From: Rhodospirillales bacterium
Lineage (GTDB): Bacteria; Pseudomonadota; Alphaproteobacteria; Rhodospirillales; SHVU01
Length of the DNA: 38,353 bases
Reading direction: 5' to 3'
Assembly (NCBI GenBank): GCA_009691105.1
Contig: SHVU01000017.1
Span: 1-38,353 of the forward strand
Both the position numbers and the translations under genes were made by a program. Under the pieces are notes generated by a model. It had not been told where the DNA came from. It worked only from the letters and a program-made list of their open reading frames with translations, and ran no database searches. Shown here in pieces: positions 25,801 to 34,790 of the stretch. Each line of letters starts with the position of its first letter. Positions within the stretch are counted from its first letter, which is position 1.

Positions 25801-27099
25801 ATGGACGAATTTTTGATTCCGACCGCAGCGATCGCGGCCCTCCTGGGCCTGTCGGCGTTTCTGTCGCTCGCCGAAACGGCCTTCACGGCAGCGTCGCGGC
25901 CTCTCATCCACCAGCTCGAGGCCAAGGGCAATCGCCGGGCGGCGATCGTGCGCAACCTGCACGCCCGGATGGGCCGCTTGCTCGGCGCCATCTTGCTCGG
26001 CAACAACGCCGTCAACATCGCGTCGTCGACCATCGCCGCCGGCGTCCTGATCGCTGCCTTCGGCGACGCCGGTATCGCCTACGCGACCGTCGGCATGACG
26101 CTGCTGATCGTCATCTTCGCCGAGATTTTGCCCAAGACCTTCGCCTTCGACCGGGCCAGCCGCGTCGCCCTGGCGATCGCGCCCATCGTCGCGACCTTCG
26201 TCTTCGTGCTGGGGCCGATTACCCACGGCATCCAGGTCGTGTTGCGGGCGTTGTTCAAACTGTTCCGTGTCGAGCTGCGCGCCGAGGACGACGCCTTCGC
26301 GATGACCGCCGAAGAACTGCGCGGCGCCATCGAGCTCCACGGCACCGGCGATCCGACCGTCCGGCAGGAACGCGAGATGCTGAAAAGCGTCCTCGACCTC
26401 AGCCAGGTCGAGATCGGCGAAATCATGATCCATCGCAAGGACTTGAATCGGATCAACGTCGCCGAGGCGCCGGGCGTCATCCTGCTCCAGATGCTCGCCA
26501 GCCCCCATACCCGCGTCCCGTTGTGGCGCGGCAACCCAGACAACATCGTCGGCGTCCTCAACACCAAGGACGTGCTGCGCGCCTTGATCGAACGCGGCGG
26601 CAATGTCGAAGGCCTCGACGTCGCCGGCCTGGCGACGCCGCCCTGGTTCGTGCCCGACACGACGCCGCTTCTCGACCAGCTCCAAGCCTTCCGCGCCAAG
26701 CGCCAGCACTTCGCGATCGTCGTCGACGAATACGGCACGCTGATGGGCATCGTGACCCTGGAGGACATCCTCGAGGAAATCGTCGGCGGCATCGCCGACG
26801 AACACGACACGCCCGTCGCCGGCGTCCGTCAGCACGCCGACGGCAGCTACACCGTCGCCGGCAACGTCACGATCCGCGAATTGAATCGCGATCTCGACTG
26901 GAATCTGCCCGACGCCAAAGCCGCGACCGTAGCCGGACTCGTCCTGTTCGAGTCGCGCCGGATTCCAGATGTCGGGCAGACCTTCCTGTTTTACGGCTAC
27001 CGCTTCGAAATTCTGCGCCGCCAGCGCCACCAGATCGCGCTGTTGCGGGTCACACCGCCGCGCAACGGCTCGACCGTCGCCGCGGCCGCGGCCAATTGA
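25801..27099 (+). CDS. CorC/HlyC family protein (CNNM transmembrane + CBS pair)
   Basis: A 432-residue membrane protein. The N-terminal CNNM (DUF21) domain has hydrophobic segments at about residues 5-25, 60-80, 88-108 and 120-145, with the SLAETAFTAAS and GNNAVNIASS motifs. Two CBS domains follow (about 200-325, including IMIHRKDLNRI and FAIVVDEYGTLMGIVTLEDILEEIVG), then the CorC_HlyC transporter-associated domain ending near residue 420. The family is linked to magnesium or cobalt efflux and resistance. The hemolysin name is historical and should not be read as a toxin. Its place after aroKB is conserved in many Alphaproteobacteria. Confidence 0.93.
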   Translation: MDEFLIPTAAIAALLGLSAFLSLAETAFTAASRPLIHQLEAKGNRRAAIVRNLHARMGRLLGAILLGNNAVNIASSTIAAGVLIAAFGDAGIAYATVGMTLLIVIFAEILPKTFAFDRASRVALAIAPIVATFVFVLGPITHGIQVVLRALFKLFRVELRAEDDAFAMTAEELRGAIELHGTGDPTVRQEREMLKSVLDLSQVEIGEIMIHRKDLNRINVAEAPGVILLQMLASPHTRVPLWRGNPDNIVGVLNTKDVLRALIERGGNVEGLDVAGLATPPWFVPDTTPLLDQLQAFRAKRQHFAIVVDEYGTLMGIVTLEDILEEIVGGIADEHDTPVAGVRQHADGSYTVAGNVTIRELNRDLDWNLPDAKAATVAGLVLFESRRIPDVGQTFLFYGYRFEILRRQRHQIALLRVTPPRNGSTVAAAAAN

Positions 27100-27155
27100 C
27101 CACGCCGACGCCGTCTCTAGACTGAGCCGACAACCCCGCTCCTGGAGTCGTTGCC

Positions 27156-27704
27156 ATGCCGCTGTCGAAAGCCGCGCCCCGCCGGCACATCCATACGCGC
27201 GAGATCCGTTGCCTCGGATTCGAGCGCGAGGATGGCTTATGGGACATCGAAGGCACGATGACCGACACCAAGACCTATACGGTCGACAACCAGGACCGGA
27301 ACGGCATCGCCGCCGGCGAGCCGATCCACGCCATGCGCATCCGCGTCACCATCGACGCCGACATGCTGATCCACGACATCGATGTCGCGACCGATTCCGG
27401 CCCCTACGGGATTTGCGGAACGATCGTCGCCGCCTATCAGTCGCTGAAAGGCCAGCGCATCAAAGCCGGCTGGCGGCGCACGGTGCTGGAGCGTCTCGGC
27501 GGCATCAAAGGCTGCACGCACCACACCGACATGCTGCTCGGGCCGCTCGCCGTCACGGCGTTTCAGACCATGCGCAAGGTTCGGGTCCAGCGCGCCGAGG
27601 CCGAGCCGATGGCCCGCCCCATCACCCTCGACACCTGTCACGCCTTGGCCAGCACCAGCCCGGTCGTAAAGTCGCGTTGGCCGCAGTTCTATACCGGCGG
27701 TTAG
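27156..27704 (+). CDS. DUF2889 domain protein
   Basis: A 182-residue protein matching DUF2889. REIRCLGFEREDGLWDIEGTM is the characteristic N-terminal segment, and IKGCTHHTDML with the following LAVTAFQTM forms the conserved C-terminal motif (Cys and paired His suggest metal binding, which is inference). No signal peptide or membrane helix. The function is unknown; relatives often sit near aromatic or polyketide catabolism genes, but nothing similar is adjacent here. A CTGGAG ribosome-binding site lies about 10 nt before the ATG. It converges on bolA with a small inverted repeat between them. Confidence 0.87.
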   Translation: MPLSKAAPRRHIHTREIRCLGFEREDGLWDIEGTMTDTKTYTVDNQDRNGIAAGEPIHAMRIRVTIDADMLIHDIDVATDSGPYGICGTIVAAYQSLKGQRIKAGWRRTVLERLGGIKGCTHHTDMLLGPLAVTAFQTMRKVRVQRAEAEPMARPITLDTCHALASTSPVVKSRWPQFYTGG

Positions 27705-27729
27705 GCCGCCTCAGGCTTTCTTAGAATTG

Positions 27730-27753
27730 GTGTAAATCTGGCCGGATTTACAC
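27730..27753. terminator. AT-rich inverted repeat between convergent DUF2889 and bolA genes
   Basis: GTGTAAATC (27730-27738) pairs perfectly with GATTTACAC (27745-27753) around a TGGCCG loop. It stands alone in the 62-nt convergent spacer, so a bidirectional terminator is the simplest reading. The stem is AT-rich and lacks a T-tract, so efficiency is doubtful. Confidence 0.5.
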
Positions 27754-27766
27754 GTCTCGGCGCCGG

Positions 27767-28033
27767 TTACTCGCCGGGCGCCAAGGCGCGGATCGAGAGC
27801 GCGTGAAGGCCGCCTGCCAATTCGTCGTCGAGCAACCCATATATCAACCGCTGCCGCTCGATTCGGCTCAGCCCCTGAAACTTGCTTGAGACGACTTCGA
27901 CCCGGAAGTGTGTCTCGCCGCCGGGACGCGCCCCGGCATGACCGGCGTGCTGGGCCGATTCGTCGATCACCTCAAGGCGGTCCGGGCTCAAGGCGGTGCG
28001 AAGTGTCTGCTCGATGGTGTCGTGTCGTTTCAT
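27767..28033 (-). CDS. BolA family protein
   Basis: An 88-residue BolA. The frame is open upstream, but the family sequence starts at the ATG at 28033 (MKRHDTIEQTLRTAL). The class II KH-like fold is seen as an N-terminal helix, the ETHFRVEVVSSKFQGLSRIERQRLIYGLL core and the conserved His in GGLHALSIRAL. BolA proteins partner with monothiol glutaredoxins in Fe-S trafficking or act in stress-linked transcription. The His pattern suggests a BolA-glutaredoxin type but is not decisive. It is divergent from the J-domain gene with a 60-nt gap, next to cobS-cobT, a conserved alphaproteobacterial grouping. Confidence 0.92.
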   Translation of the reverse strand: MKRHDTIEQTLRTALSPDRLEVIDESAQHAGHAGARPGGETHFRVEVVSSKFQGLSRIERQRLIYGLLDDELAGGLHALSIRALAPGE

Positions 28034-28093
28034 GATTAAACCTATTTCGGTCCGCAACTTGCCAGGTTTCCGGCGGCGGCTCATAGTCTTGCC

Positions 28094-28654
28094 ATGAGCG
28101 GCAGGCGAAGGAAACCCGACGCTTTCGATGCGGAGCTGGCCCTCGCGTGGGGCCGGATCTGCGAATGGCCGGGGTGCGCCGGCCGCGGGGCCCACAGGGC
28201 TCCCCGCTCCCGCCAAGACCTGCGCAATTTCCGCTGGTATTGCCTGGATCACATCCGGCTCTTCAACGCCGCCTGGAACTACTACTCCGGCATGACCGAG
28301 GCCGAAGTCGAAGCCGATCTCCGCCGCGATACCGTATGGAATCGCCCGACCTGGCCCTTGGGGGTCAACGGCCGTCCGATCAGTCCGGAATGGAACCCCA
28401 TGGATCCGCTCGGAATCTTCGGCCCCGGCGACGGCGAGCCGCCGCCCCCGCCGCGGCGCAAGACACCCGAAGAAAGGGCCATGCAGACCTTGTCCTTGGA
28501 ACCGCCGCTGACGCTCGCGCGCGTCCGGGCCCGCTACAGAGAACTGGTGAAACGTCACCACCCGGATGCCAACGGTGGCGACAAGGCCGCGGAGGAGCGA
28601 TTCAAGGAAATTCATAACGCATACCAGACCATCATGGAAAGCCTGAGCCCTTGA
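28094..28654 (+). CDS. C-terminal J-domain (DnaJ-like) protein with N-terminal Cys/His cluster
   Basis: A 186-residue protein. The J-domain is at the C-terminus (about 131-184) with the invariant HPD at residues 156-158 and the ERFKEIHNAYQTI helix, so it should stimulate an Hsp70. The N-terminal half holds a Cys/His set (Cys23, Cys28, His34, Cys50, His53) spaced as a plausible zinc site, joined by a Pro-rich linker (115-120). Such proteins lie beside bolA and cobS in many Alphaproteobacteria. The client is unknown. The zinc site is my inference. Confidence 0.88.
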   Translation: MSGRRRKPDAFDAELALAWGRICEWPGCAGRGAHRAPRSRQDLRNFRWYCLDHIRLFNAAWNYYSGMTEAEVEADLRRDTVWNRPTWPLGVNGRPISPEWNPMDPLGIFGPGDGEPPPPPRRKTPEERAMQTLSLEPPLTLARVRARYRELVKRHHPDANGGDKAAEERFKEIHNAYQTIMESLSP

Positions 28655-28732
28655 GCGGGCTCGTGTTCTCGCCTATATCGGTTGGGGCGATTTCGGTCGT
28701 CCTAACATCCCCAAATCGACAGGATGCTACGT

Positions 28733-29740
28733 ATGAGCCCCTCGGCGACGCCTGAGACCCGCCCGACCGCCTTCCCGCTCGACAAGCCCGATATCACCAT
28801 TTCGGTGCGTCAGACGTTCGGGATCGACAGCGACATGGAGGTTCCGGCCTTCAGTCTCGCTGACGAGCATGTCCCCGACCTCGACAACGCCTATCAGTTC
28901 GACAAGGAAACGACGCTGGCGATCCTGGCGGGCTTCGCCTTCAACCGCCGCGTCATGATCCAGGGCTACCACGGCACCGGCAAGTCGACGCACATCGAAC
29001 AGGTGGCGGCGCGCCTCAACTGGCCCTGTATCCGCATCAACCTCGACAGTCACATCAGCCGTATCGACCTGGTCGGCCGCGACGCCATCGTCGTCCGCGA
29101 CGGCAAGCAGGTCACCGAGTTCCGCGAAGGCATCCTGCCCTGGGCCTTGCAGCATCCGACGGCGCTGGCGTTCGACGAATACGACGCCGGCCGCCCCGAC
29201 GTGATGTTCGTGATCCAGCGCGTCCTCGAAGCCGGCGGTCGCCTGACGCTGCTCGATCAGAACAAGATCATGCGGGCCCATCCGTTCTTCCGGCTGTTCG
29301 CGACGACCAACACCATCGGCCTCGGCGATACGACGGGCCTCTATCACGGCACCCAGCAAATCAACCAGGGTCAGATGGACCGCTGGAACATTGTCGCGAC
29401 CCTCAACTATCTGCCCCACGACGACGAGGTGCGGATCGTGTTGGCGAAGTCGCCGAGCTACAACAACAAGAAGGGCCGCGAGACGATCAACGCCATGGTT
29501 AACATGGCGACCCTGACGCGCTCCGGCTTCATCAACGGCGACATCTCGACGGTCATGTCGCCCCGCACTGTGATCACTTGGGCCGAGAACTCCGACATCT
29601 TCAAGGATCTGGCGTTCGCCTTCCGCATGACCTTCCTCAACAAGTGCGACGAGGTCGAGCGGCCGGTGGTTGCAGAATATTATCAGCGGTGCTTCGGCGT
29701 CGAATTGCCGACGTCGGCGGCCCGGGTTACGGCGAGCTAG
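28733..29740 (+). CDS. cobS: Cobaltochelatase subunit CobS (AAA+ ATPase)
   Basis: A 335-residue AAA+ protein. ATG 28733 is preferred over the in-frame ATG at 28724 because an AGGA site lies 8 nt upstream of it. The Walker A motif GYHGTGKST is at residues 78-86; Walker B-like LAFDEYDAG, the LFATTNTIG sensor 1 and GQMDRW follow. With CobT it forms the chaperone-like complex that, with CobN, inserts cobalt into hydrogenobyrinate a,c-diamide in the aerobic cobalamin pathway. cobN is not in this window, as is usual because it sits elsewhere. No cobalamin riboswitch is evident upstream. Confidence 0.95.
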   Translation: MSPSATPETRPTAFPLDKPDITISVRQTFGIDSDMEVPAFSLADEHVPDLDNAYQFDKETTLAILAGFAFNRRVMIQGYHGTGKSTHIEQVAARLNWPCIRINLDSHISRIDLVGRDAIVVRDGKQVTEFREGILPWALQHPTALAFDEYDAGRPDVMFVIQRVLEAGGRLTLLDQNKIMRAHPFFRLFATTNTIGLGDTTGLYHGTQQINQGQMDRWNIVATLNYLPHDDEVRIVLAKSPSYNNKKGRETINAMVNMATLTRSGFINGDISTVMSPRTVITWAENSDIFKDLAFAFRMTFLNKCDEVERPVVAEYYQRCFGVELPTSAARVTAS

Positions 29741-29759
29741 GGACGCCGCCTCTCCGCCC

Positions 29760-31613
29760 GTGCTCACGGCCGAAGACAACCGCGATCTCGTCAAGCGCGT
29801 CGTCGAAGCGACCCTCAAGGCGCTGGCCGAACGCCGCGACCTGACGGTCAGCTTTTCCCACGAAGGCGCCGGCCTGTCCGGCACCCACGCCCGCCTGCCG
29901 GTGCCGGCGCGCCAACTCGGCGGGCCGGAGCTGGGACGATTGCGCGGCGCTGCCGATGCGCTGGCGATGCGTCTTCGCTTCCATGACGACAAGCTGCATC
30001 GCCGTCGTCAGCCGTCGGGTCGCGAAGCCCGCGAAATCTTCAACATGATCGAACAGGCCCGGGTCGAAGCGATCGGGGCCCGGCGCTACACCGGCGTCGC
30101 GTCGAATCTGGCGCTCAACCTCGAACAGCGCTGCCGCACCAAAGGTCTCGACGAGGCCGCCGAGCGCGACATGTCGCAGATCGCCGACGTCCTCGGCCTC
30201 ATCCTGCGCGAACGCCTGATCGGCGCGCCGCCGCCGCCCTCGGCCACCGGGTTCCTGGATCTCTGGCGCGACTGGATCGAAAAGACTGTCGGCACCGAGG
30301 TCGCCAAGCTGACGCAAGCCGTCGGCGATCAGGACGCCTTCGCCAAGGCCGCCTCCGACATGATCGCGGCGCTGCACCTCGACGACGAGGAAGCGACCGA
30401 CAACGAATCCGATCAGGACGAAAGCGAACAGCCGGACGCGCAATCCGAAGAAAACGAGCAGGAAGGCGCGCAATCCGAAGCCGACGGTACGGCCTCCAGC
30501 GAAGGCGCCGAAGGCGAGCTCGACAAGGACGGCGACGGCCGGATCGCCATGCCGTCCGAGCATTATTCGCCGGGCGAAGGCGAGAAAGAGCCGGCCGGTC
30601 CCGCGAACTGGCGGGCCGCGGCGCGCTCCAACCAAAAGGATCGCGAGTCGCTCTACCGCGCCTACACGGCGCAGTACGACGAGATTGTCGAGGCGGAATC
30701 GCTCTGCGAGCCCGACGAGCTTCAACGCTTGCGCCTCCAGCTCGACCAGCAGCTCTCCAGCCTTCAAGGCGTCGTAGCGCGCCTCGCCAACCGCTTGCAG
30801 CGCCGCTTGATGGCAAAGCAAACCCGGTCGTGGGAATTCGACCTCGAGGAAGGCCTGCTCGACGCCGGCCGCTTGTCGCGCGTCGTCGTCGACCCGATGC
30901 ACCCGTTGTCGTTCAAGCGCGAGAAGGAAACCGACTTCCGCGACACCGTGGTGACCTTGCTGATCGACAATTCCGGCTCGATGCGCGGCCGCCCGATCAC
31001 GGTCGCGGCGATGAGCGCCGATATTCTGGCGCGCACCCTGGAACGCTGCGGCGTGAAGGTCGAAATCATCGGCTTCACGACCCGCGCCTGGAAAGGCGGA
31101 AGCTCGCGCGAGAAGTGGGTCGGCGACGGCAAGCCGGCCAACCCGGGCCGTCTCAACGATCTTCGCCACATCATCTACAAGGCCGCCGACACTGCGTGGC
31201 GGCGAGCCCGTCGCAACCTCGGCCTGATGCTGCGCGAAGGCTTGCTCAAGGAAAACATCGACGGCGAGGCTTTGCTCTGGGCCCACGCCCGCCTCGTCAA
31301 GCGGACCGAGCAGCGTCGCATCCTCATGGTCATCTCGGACGGCGCGCCCGTCGACGACGCAACGCTGTCGTGCAATCCTGGCAACTACCTGGAACGGCAC
31401 CTCCGCGAGGTCATCGGTTGGATCGAGAATTTCTCGCCGGTCGAGATCACGGCGATCGGCATCGGCCACGATGTGACGCGCTACTATCGCCGCGCCGTCA
31501 CCATCGTCGACGCCGAGGAACTCGGCGGCACGCTCATGCAAAACTTGGCCGATCTTTTCGAAGAGCCCGGCCCCGGCGTCAAAGCGCCGTCGCGTCCAAA
31601 GCGCAAGCTGTAG
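29760..31613 (+). CDS. cobT: Cobaltochelatase subunit CobT
   Basis: A 617-residue protein. GTG 29760 is chosen, with a TAGGGA site upstream, because family sequence starts with the [23 protein letters not shown] segment and cobS ends at 29740. Middle residues about 205-265 are a highly acidic low-complexity linker (Asp/Glu/Gln/Ser repeats). The C-terminal von Willebrand A domain has a MIDAS motif DNSGS (Asp403, Ser405, Ser407), as in magnesium-chelatase ChlD-type subunits. It pairs with CobS as the ATP-driven activator of CobN. It converges on the M20 hydrolase gene with a 9-nt gap. Confidence 0.95.
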   Translation: MLTAEDNRDLVKRVVEATLKALAERRDLTVSFSHEGAGLSGTHARLPVPARQLGGPELGRLRGAADALAMRLRFHDDKLHRRRQPSGREAREIFNMIEQARVEAIGARRYTGVASNLALNLEQRCRTKGLDEAAERDMSQIADVLGLILRERLIGAPPPPSATGFLDLWRDWIEKTVGTEVAKLTQAVGDQDAFAKAASDMIAALHLDDEEATDNESDQDESEQPDAQSEENEQEGAQSEADGTASSEGAEGELDKDGDGRIAMPSEHYSPGEGEKEPAGPANWRAAARSNQKDRESLYRAYTAQYDEIVEAESLCEPDELQRLRLQLDQQLSSLQGVVARLANRLQRRLMAKQTRSWEFDLEEGLLDAGRLSRVVVDPMHPLSFKREKETDFRDTVVTLLIDNSGSMRGRPITVAAMSADILARTLERCGVKVEIIGFTTRAWKGGSSREKWVGDGKPANPGRLNDLRHIIYKAADTAWRRARRNLGLMLREGLLKENIDGEALLWAHARLVKRTEQRRILMVISDGAPVDDATLSCNPGNYLERHLREVIGWIENFSPVEITAIGIGHDVTRYYRRAVTIVDAEELGGTLMQNLADLFEEPGPGVKAPSRPKRKL

Positions 31614-31622
31614 TCCGCCCGC

Positions 31623-32873
31623 CTAGCAGCGGTTGGCGAGTCCAACCAGAGCATCGGCTAAGACCCGCGCTCCCGCCGCCAGATCGGCCGGCGTCGCGTT
31701 CTCGACCTCGCTGTGACTGATGCCCTTCTCGCAGGGCACGAAGATCATGCCTGACGGACAGGTCAGCGCCAGGTAGCGGGCATCGTGTCCGGCCCCCGAC
31801 AAGATCGACATGTGGCGATAGCCGAGACCTTCGGCCGTGGCGCGGATGACTTCGGGCACCGGTCCTTCGAACCGCATGGGCGGAACGCGGCCGCGATCGA
31901 TAACGGCAACGTCGCAGGGCGCGGCGTTGCTGCGGCACACGGCTTCCACCTGATCGCCGAGCTTGGTCAGGACCGCATCGTCTGGATGACGAAAGTCTAT
32001 GCTGAATTGCACCTCGGCAGGAACGACACCCGAAGCGTTCGGCGACACCACGAAACGTCCGATGGTGAAGCGCACGGCGTCGACCGGATCGTGCATCAGG
32101 CGACGCAAGCCCACGACCATGGCGGCGGCAGAGCCCAGCGCGTCTTTGCGGTTGGCCTCCGGCGTCGTGCCGGCGTGGGCCGCATCGCCTTTCACTTCGA
32201 CCGAGAAGCGGCGAATGCCTTGGATGCCGGTGACGACGCCGATGGTTTTGCCGGCGGTCTCGAGGATCGGTCCCTGCTCGATATGGGCTTCGATGAAAAA
32301 GGCCGCCTGCAGGCCGAGCCGCCGTTGGCCGACATTCGTAAGGACTCGATTAGCCGATGCGAGCGCCTCGCCGTAGGTGACTCCATCGAAGCCACGTTCG
32401 GCAAGATAGGGATCGAGCTTGGCGGGATCGGCATGGGCCTGGGAACCGATACAGCCGACGCTGAAGCGCGCCCCGCCTTCTTCGGCCGACCAGACCACAG
32501 CTTCGATCGGACGCCGGGTTTGGATCTTAGCGTCGTCGATCGCTTCCAGGGCTTCAAAGGCGGCGAGCACGCCATAGGCACCGTCGAAGCGTCCGCCTTT
32601 GGGTTGCGTGTCGAGATGCGAGCCGCTCATCACCGGTGCGGCCGCCGCGTCGGTACCGGCGCGGCTAACGAACAAGTTGCCGGCGTGGTCCGTCTCACAG
32701 CGGAAGCCACGGCTCTGTCCCCATTCGACGAGAAGGCGTCGAGCCTCGGCATCCTCGGGCCCGAGCGCCATGCGATGCACGCCACCGCGCGCCGTGGCCC
32801 CGATCCGGGCCATGGCTTCGATACGGCTCCACAGACGCCGTTCGCTGATCTGAGTTGATGGTTGTGTGGTCAT
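31623..32873 (-). CDS. M20-family Zn-dependent amidohydrolase (allantoate amidohydrolase / N-carbamoylase-like)
   Basis: A 416-residue enzyme of the hydantoinase/carbamoylase branch of M20. Metal ligands sit in SGSHLDTQPKGGRFDGAYG, SAEEGGARFS and the HIEQGPILE motif, and SHSEVEN near the C-terminus provides a further His. The dimerisation domain with GDAAHAGTTPEANRKDA is intact. Members hydrolyse allantoate, N-carbamoyl-amino acids or ureidoglycolate. The exact substrate is not clear; the usual NEEG motif reads SAEEGG here. A GGAGG ribosome-binding site lies close before the ATG at 32873. It is transcribed towards cobT, downstream of rpmB. Confidence 0.88.
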   Translation of the reverse strand: MTTQPSTQISERRLWSRIEAMARIGATARGGVHRMALGPEDAEARRLLVEWGQSRGFRCETDHAGNLFVSRAGTDAAAAPVMSGSHLDTQPKGGRFDGAYGVLAAFEALEAIDDAKIQTRRPIEAVVWSAEEGGARFSVGCIGSQAHADPAKLDPYLAERGFDGVTYGEALASANRVLTNVGQRRLGLQAAFFIEAHIEQGPILETAGKTIGVVTGIQGIRRFSVEVKGDAAHAGTTPEANRKDALGSAAAMVVGLRRLMHDPVDAVRFTIGRFVVSPNASGVVPAEVQFSIDFRHPDDAVLTKLGDQVEAVCRSNAAPCDVAVIDRGRVPPMRFEGPVPEVIRATAEGLGYRHMSILSGAGHDARYLALTCPSGMIFVPCEKGISHSEVENATPADLAAGARVLADALVGLANRC

Positions 32874-32959
32874 GCGCGCCTCCGCTCGGGAGACGCTAAC
32901 AGCGCGATGCCGACGGCGGCAAGCTGCCGCCGGGCTCGGTCGTCCGTCCGAAGGGAACC

Positions 32960-33262
32960 TTAAGCCGCCTTGGCTTCTTTGCGGGCACGGGCTTTCTCGA
33001 TGCGGCGCTTCAAGACCTTGGTCTCGGGCGTCAACACCGCGTCGCGCGTGTCGAGAAGATACGCGTCGATCCCACCGTTGTGCTCGATGGTCCGCAAGCC
33101 GTGCGTCGAGACGCGAAGCCGGATGGTCGCACCGAGCGTATCGCTAAACAGCGACGCCACCTGCAGGTTCGGGCGGAACTTGCGCTTGGTCTTGTTGTTG
33201 GCGTGGCTGACATGATGTCCGCTCAACACGCCTTTGCCTGTCACCGTGCATCGCCGGGTCAT
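32960..33262 (-). CDS. rpmB: Ribosomal protein bL28
   Basis: A 100-residue bL28 of alphaproteobacterial length. It begins MTRRCTVTGKGVLSGHHVSHANN and continues with KTKRKFRPNLQ, both typical; the C-terminal basic tail ends RARKEAKAA. It is a 50S subunit protein. The ATG follows an AAGGAG site by 8 nt, and a good promoter lies at 33313-33341. In many Alphaproteobacteria rpmB is near cobT, as here. The gene ends 86 nt before the M20 hydrolase starts on the same strand. Confidence 0.98.
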   Translation of the reverse strand: MTRRCTVTGKGVLSGHHVSHANNKTKRKFRPNLQVASLFSDTLGATIRLRVSTHGLRTIEHNGGIDAYLLDTRDAVLTPETKVLKRRIEKARARKEAKAA

Positions 33263-33312
33263 AAACGCGTCTCCTTGGGGATCGTTGCCAGGAGTGGTGC
33301 CCGGCCGTGTGG

Positions 33313-33341
33313 TTTCTAAAGGCGACGCCGCCCTCCGTCAA
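33313..33341 (-). promoter_or_regulatory. Promoter of rpmB
   Basis: On the minus strand TTGACG (33336-33341) and TAGAAA (33313-33318) are spaced by exactly 17 nt. The transcription start would be about 45 nt upstream of the rpmB ATG. Confidence 0.6.
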
Positions 33342-33514
33342 GCCACGATCGGCCCGGACCATGGCGGACGATCTTACTCTAAGCCTTTGGTTTTTATGTC
33401 TATTCACGCCCCTCGGCCGATCCCAAGCGATTGCCTCGAAAGGGCAAAAGCGGGAATTCGGTCTAAGCTTGGCGCGAAGCGGCGGATCGCGGCGCATGGT
33501 GCTACGACCAAGCC

Positions 33515-34015
33515 ATGCGCCTTTCGCCTCGAACGCACGTCCTGTTGGCGGCCGTGGAAGCGGCGCTGTTGCTCGTCTGGGCCCTCGATCCTGGCGACGC
33601 GGCGACGACGCTGAGCGGACAAGCCAAGATCGTCGACGGCGATACCCTCGAGATTCACGGGACGCGTATCGCCCTTCACGGCATCGATGCGCCTGAGCTT
33701 GGCCAAGCCTGTTTCATCGACGGCGCCCCCTGGTCCTGCGGTCGCCTGGCGAAAGAAGCCCTGCGGGACGAAATCGGCGATTCGGTCGTGATCTGCTCCG
33801 ACATGGAAGACAGCCGGTTCCGCCGCGTGCTGGCAGTCTGCACGCTGGACGGTCGCGATCTCGGCCGCTGGATGGTGCGCCAAGGCTGGGCGCTGTCGTA
33901 TCGGCAACACTGGACGGATTACAACCGCGACGAAGCCGTGGCCCGCCAAGCTCGTCTCGGCGTGTGGCGCGGCGAATTCCGTCCGCCCTGGGACTGGCGC
34001 AAGAATAGCCGCTAG
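33515..34015 (+). CDS. Thermonuclease-family (SNase) exported nuclease
   Basis: A 166-residue staphylococcal-nuclease-like protein. The first 30 residues form a signal peptide or anchor (VLLAAVEAALLLVWAL, then DAAT). The SNase fold shows DGDTLEIHGTRIALHGIDAPELGQ, which carries the Arg and Asp/Glu of the active site, and DSRFRRVLAVC with the second catalytic Arg. It should be a secreted or periplasmic Ca-dependent nuclease of unknown role. It is a lone plus-strand gene between rpmB and the EamA remnant. Confidence 0.9.
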   Translation: MRLSPRTHVLLAAVEAALLLVWALDPGDAATTLSGQAKIVDGDTLEIHGTRIALHGIDAPELGQACFIDGAPWSCGRLAKEALRDEIGDSVVICSDMEDSRFRRVLAVCTLDGRDLGRWMVRQGWALSYRQHWTDYNRDEAVARQARLGVWRGEFRPPWDWRKNSR

Positions 34016-34081
34016 CTCGACCGATCCCGTTGAGGCGCGCATTCGATTGACAGCCCGGGCGCTTTCGGGAGATGGAAACCC

Positions 34082-34789
34082 GTGGCGTCATCTCCCCCGT
34101 CCTTCAGCGTGCGGACCGGCATCCTCTGGATGCTGGCGACGACCGTGTTCTTCACCGGCGCTAACGTCGGCGCGAAGTACCTAGCGGCCGACCTGCACCA
34201 GGTCGAAGTGACCGGCTGACGCTTCCCGTTCCAAGCCGTGTTCGTGCTGCCGATGGTGGTCATCTGGTGGCGACGCATTCGGACGCGGCGACCCGGCCTT
34301 CACATCGCGCGATCGGCCTTCGGCATCTGCAGCACGCTTCTGTTCAACATCGCCCTCATCTGGCTGCCGGTCGCCGACGCCAGCGCCCCCATCTTCACCG
34401 CGCCATTGATCGTCGCCGCGCTGTCGGTGGTGGTGCTGGGCGAGCCGGTCAGCGCTCGACGCTGACTCGCCGTCATCGTCGGCTTCACCGGCGCGCTCGT
34501 CATCGTCCGCCCGGGTTGGGGCGTGTGGCAGATCGCCGCGCTGTTGGCTCTGGCCTCGGCACTGTTCTTCGCCTTCGTGCAAATCTCGACGCGCTTGATG
34601 AGCACGACCGAAGACGCGATCAGCGCCTTCGTCATCACCTGCGTCTTATCGGGAGTCGTCTCGGCCGCAGCGTTGCCCTTCGTCTGGACGACGGCGGGCT
34701 CGATCCTGATCGTGACGAGCGGCTTGTACTTGTTCCGGGCCGAAGCCGGCCGGCGTCAGCCGGCCGTCCCGGACCGCGCCGAGGCTTAG
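34082..34789 (+). pseudogene. Decayed EamA/DMT-family transporter gene
   Basis: One frame starting at GTG 34082 reads as an EamA transporter with the expected helices (ILWMLATTVFFTGANVGAKYL, VFVLPMVVIWW, LLFNIALIWLP, LAVIVGFTGALVIVRPG, QIAALLALASALFFAFV). It is cut by TGA at codon 46 (34217-34219) and at codon 128 (34463-34465). In relatives the second site (RR-W-LA) is almost always Trp, so TGG to TGA is the likely change. About 60-70 residues (roughly helices 7-9) are also missing: the sequence jumps from FVWTTAG to SILIVTSGLYLFRA, the usual C-terminal end. The conceptual product is 235 codons against about 290-300. Not expected to be functional. Confidence 0.85.
34748..34765 (-). terminator. 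Hairpin downstream of icd
   Basis: GGCCGGC (34748-34754) pairs with GCCGGCC (34759-34765) around a GTCA loop, about 25 nt beyond the icd stop on the minus strand. There is no T-tract, and it lies inside the end of the EamA remnant, so it may be fortuitous. Confidence 0.3.
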
Positions 34790-34790
34790 C

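Noticed and set aside
28655-28732. Cobalamin riboswitch upstream of cobS
   Set aside because: The gap is only 78 nt and has no B12-box-like sequence. A cobalamin riboswitch is about 200 nt, so there is no room for one.
29727-31541. A 604-codon open frame on the minus strand opposite cobT
   Set aside because: Antisense shadow of cobT, whose VWA domain and MIDAS motif are clear. The same applies to long open frames opposite argJ (1198-2805), aroB/CorC (25435-27030) and the M20 hydrolase (31785-32858).
34047-34076. TTGACA box upstream of the EamA remnant as a promoter
   Set aside because: The -35 box is perfect, but nothing resembling a -10 box occurs at 16-18 nt spacing.
34082-34789. TGA read as Trp (alternative genetic code) to explain the EamA frame
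   Set aside because: ArgJ, AroB, CobS neighbours and the methyltransferase end correctly at TGA, so TGA terminates in this genome. A missing block of helices also shows the gene is broken.
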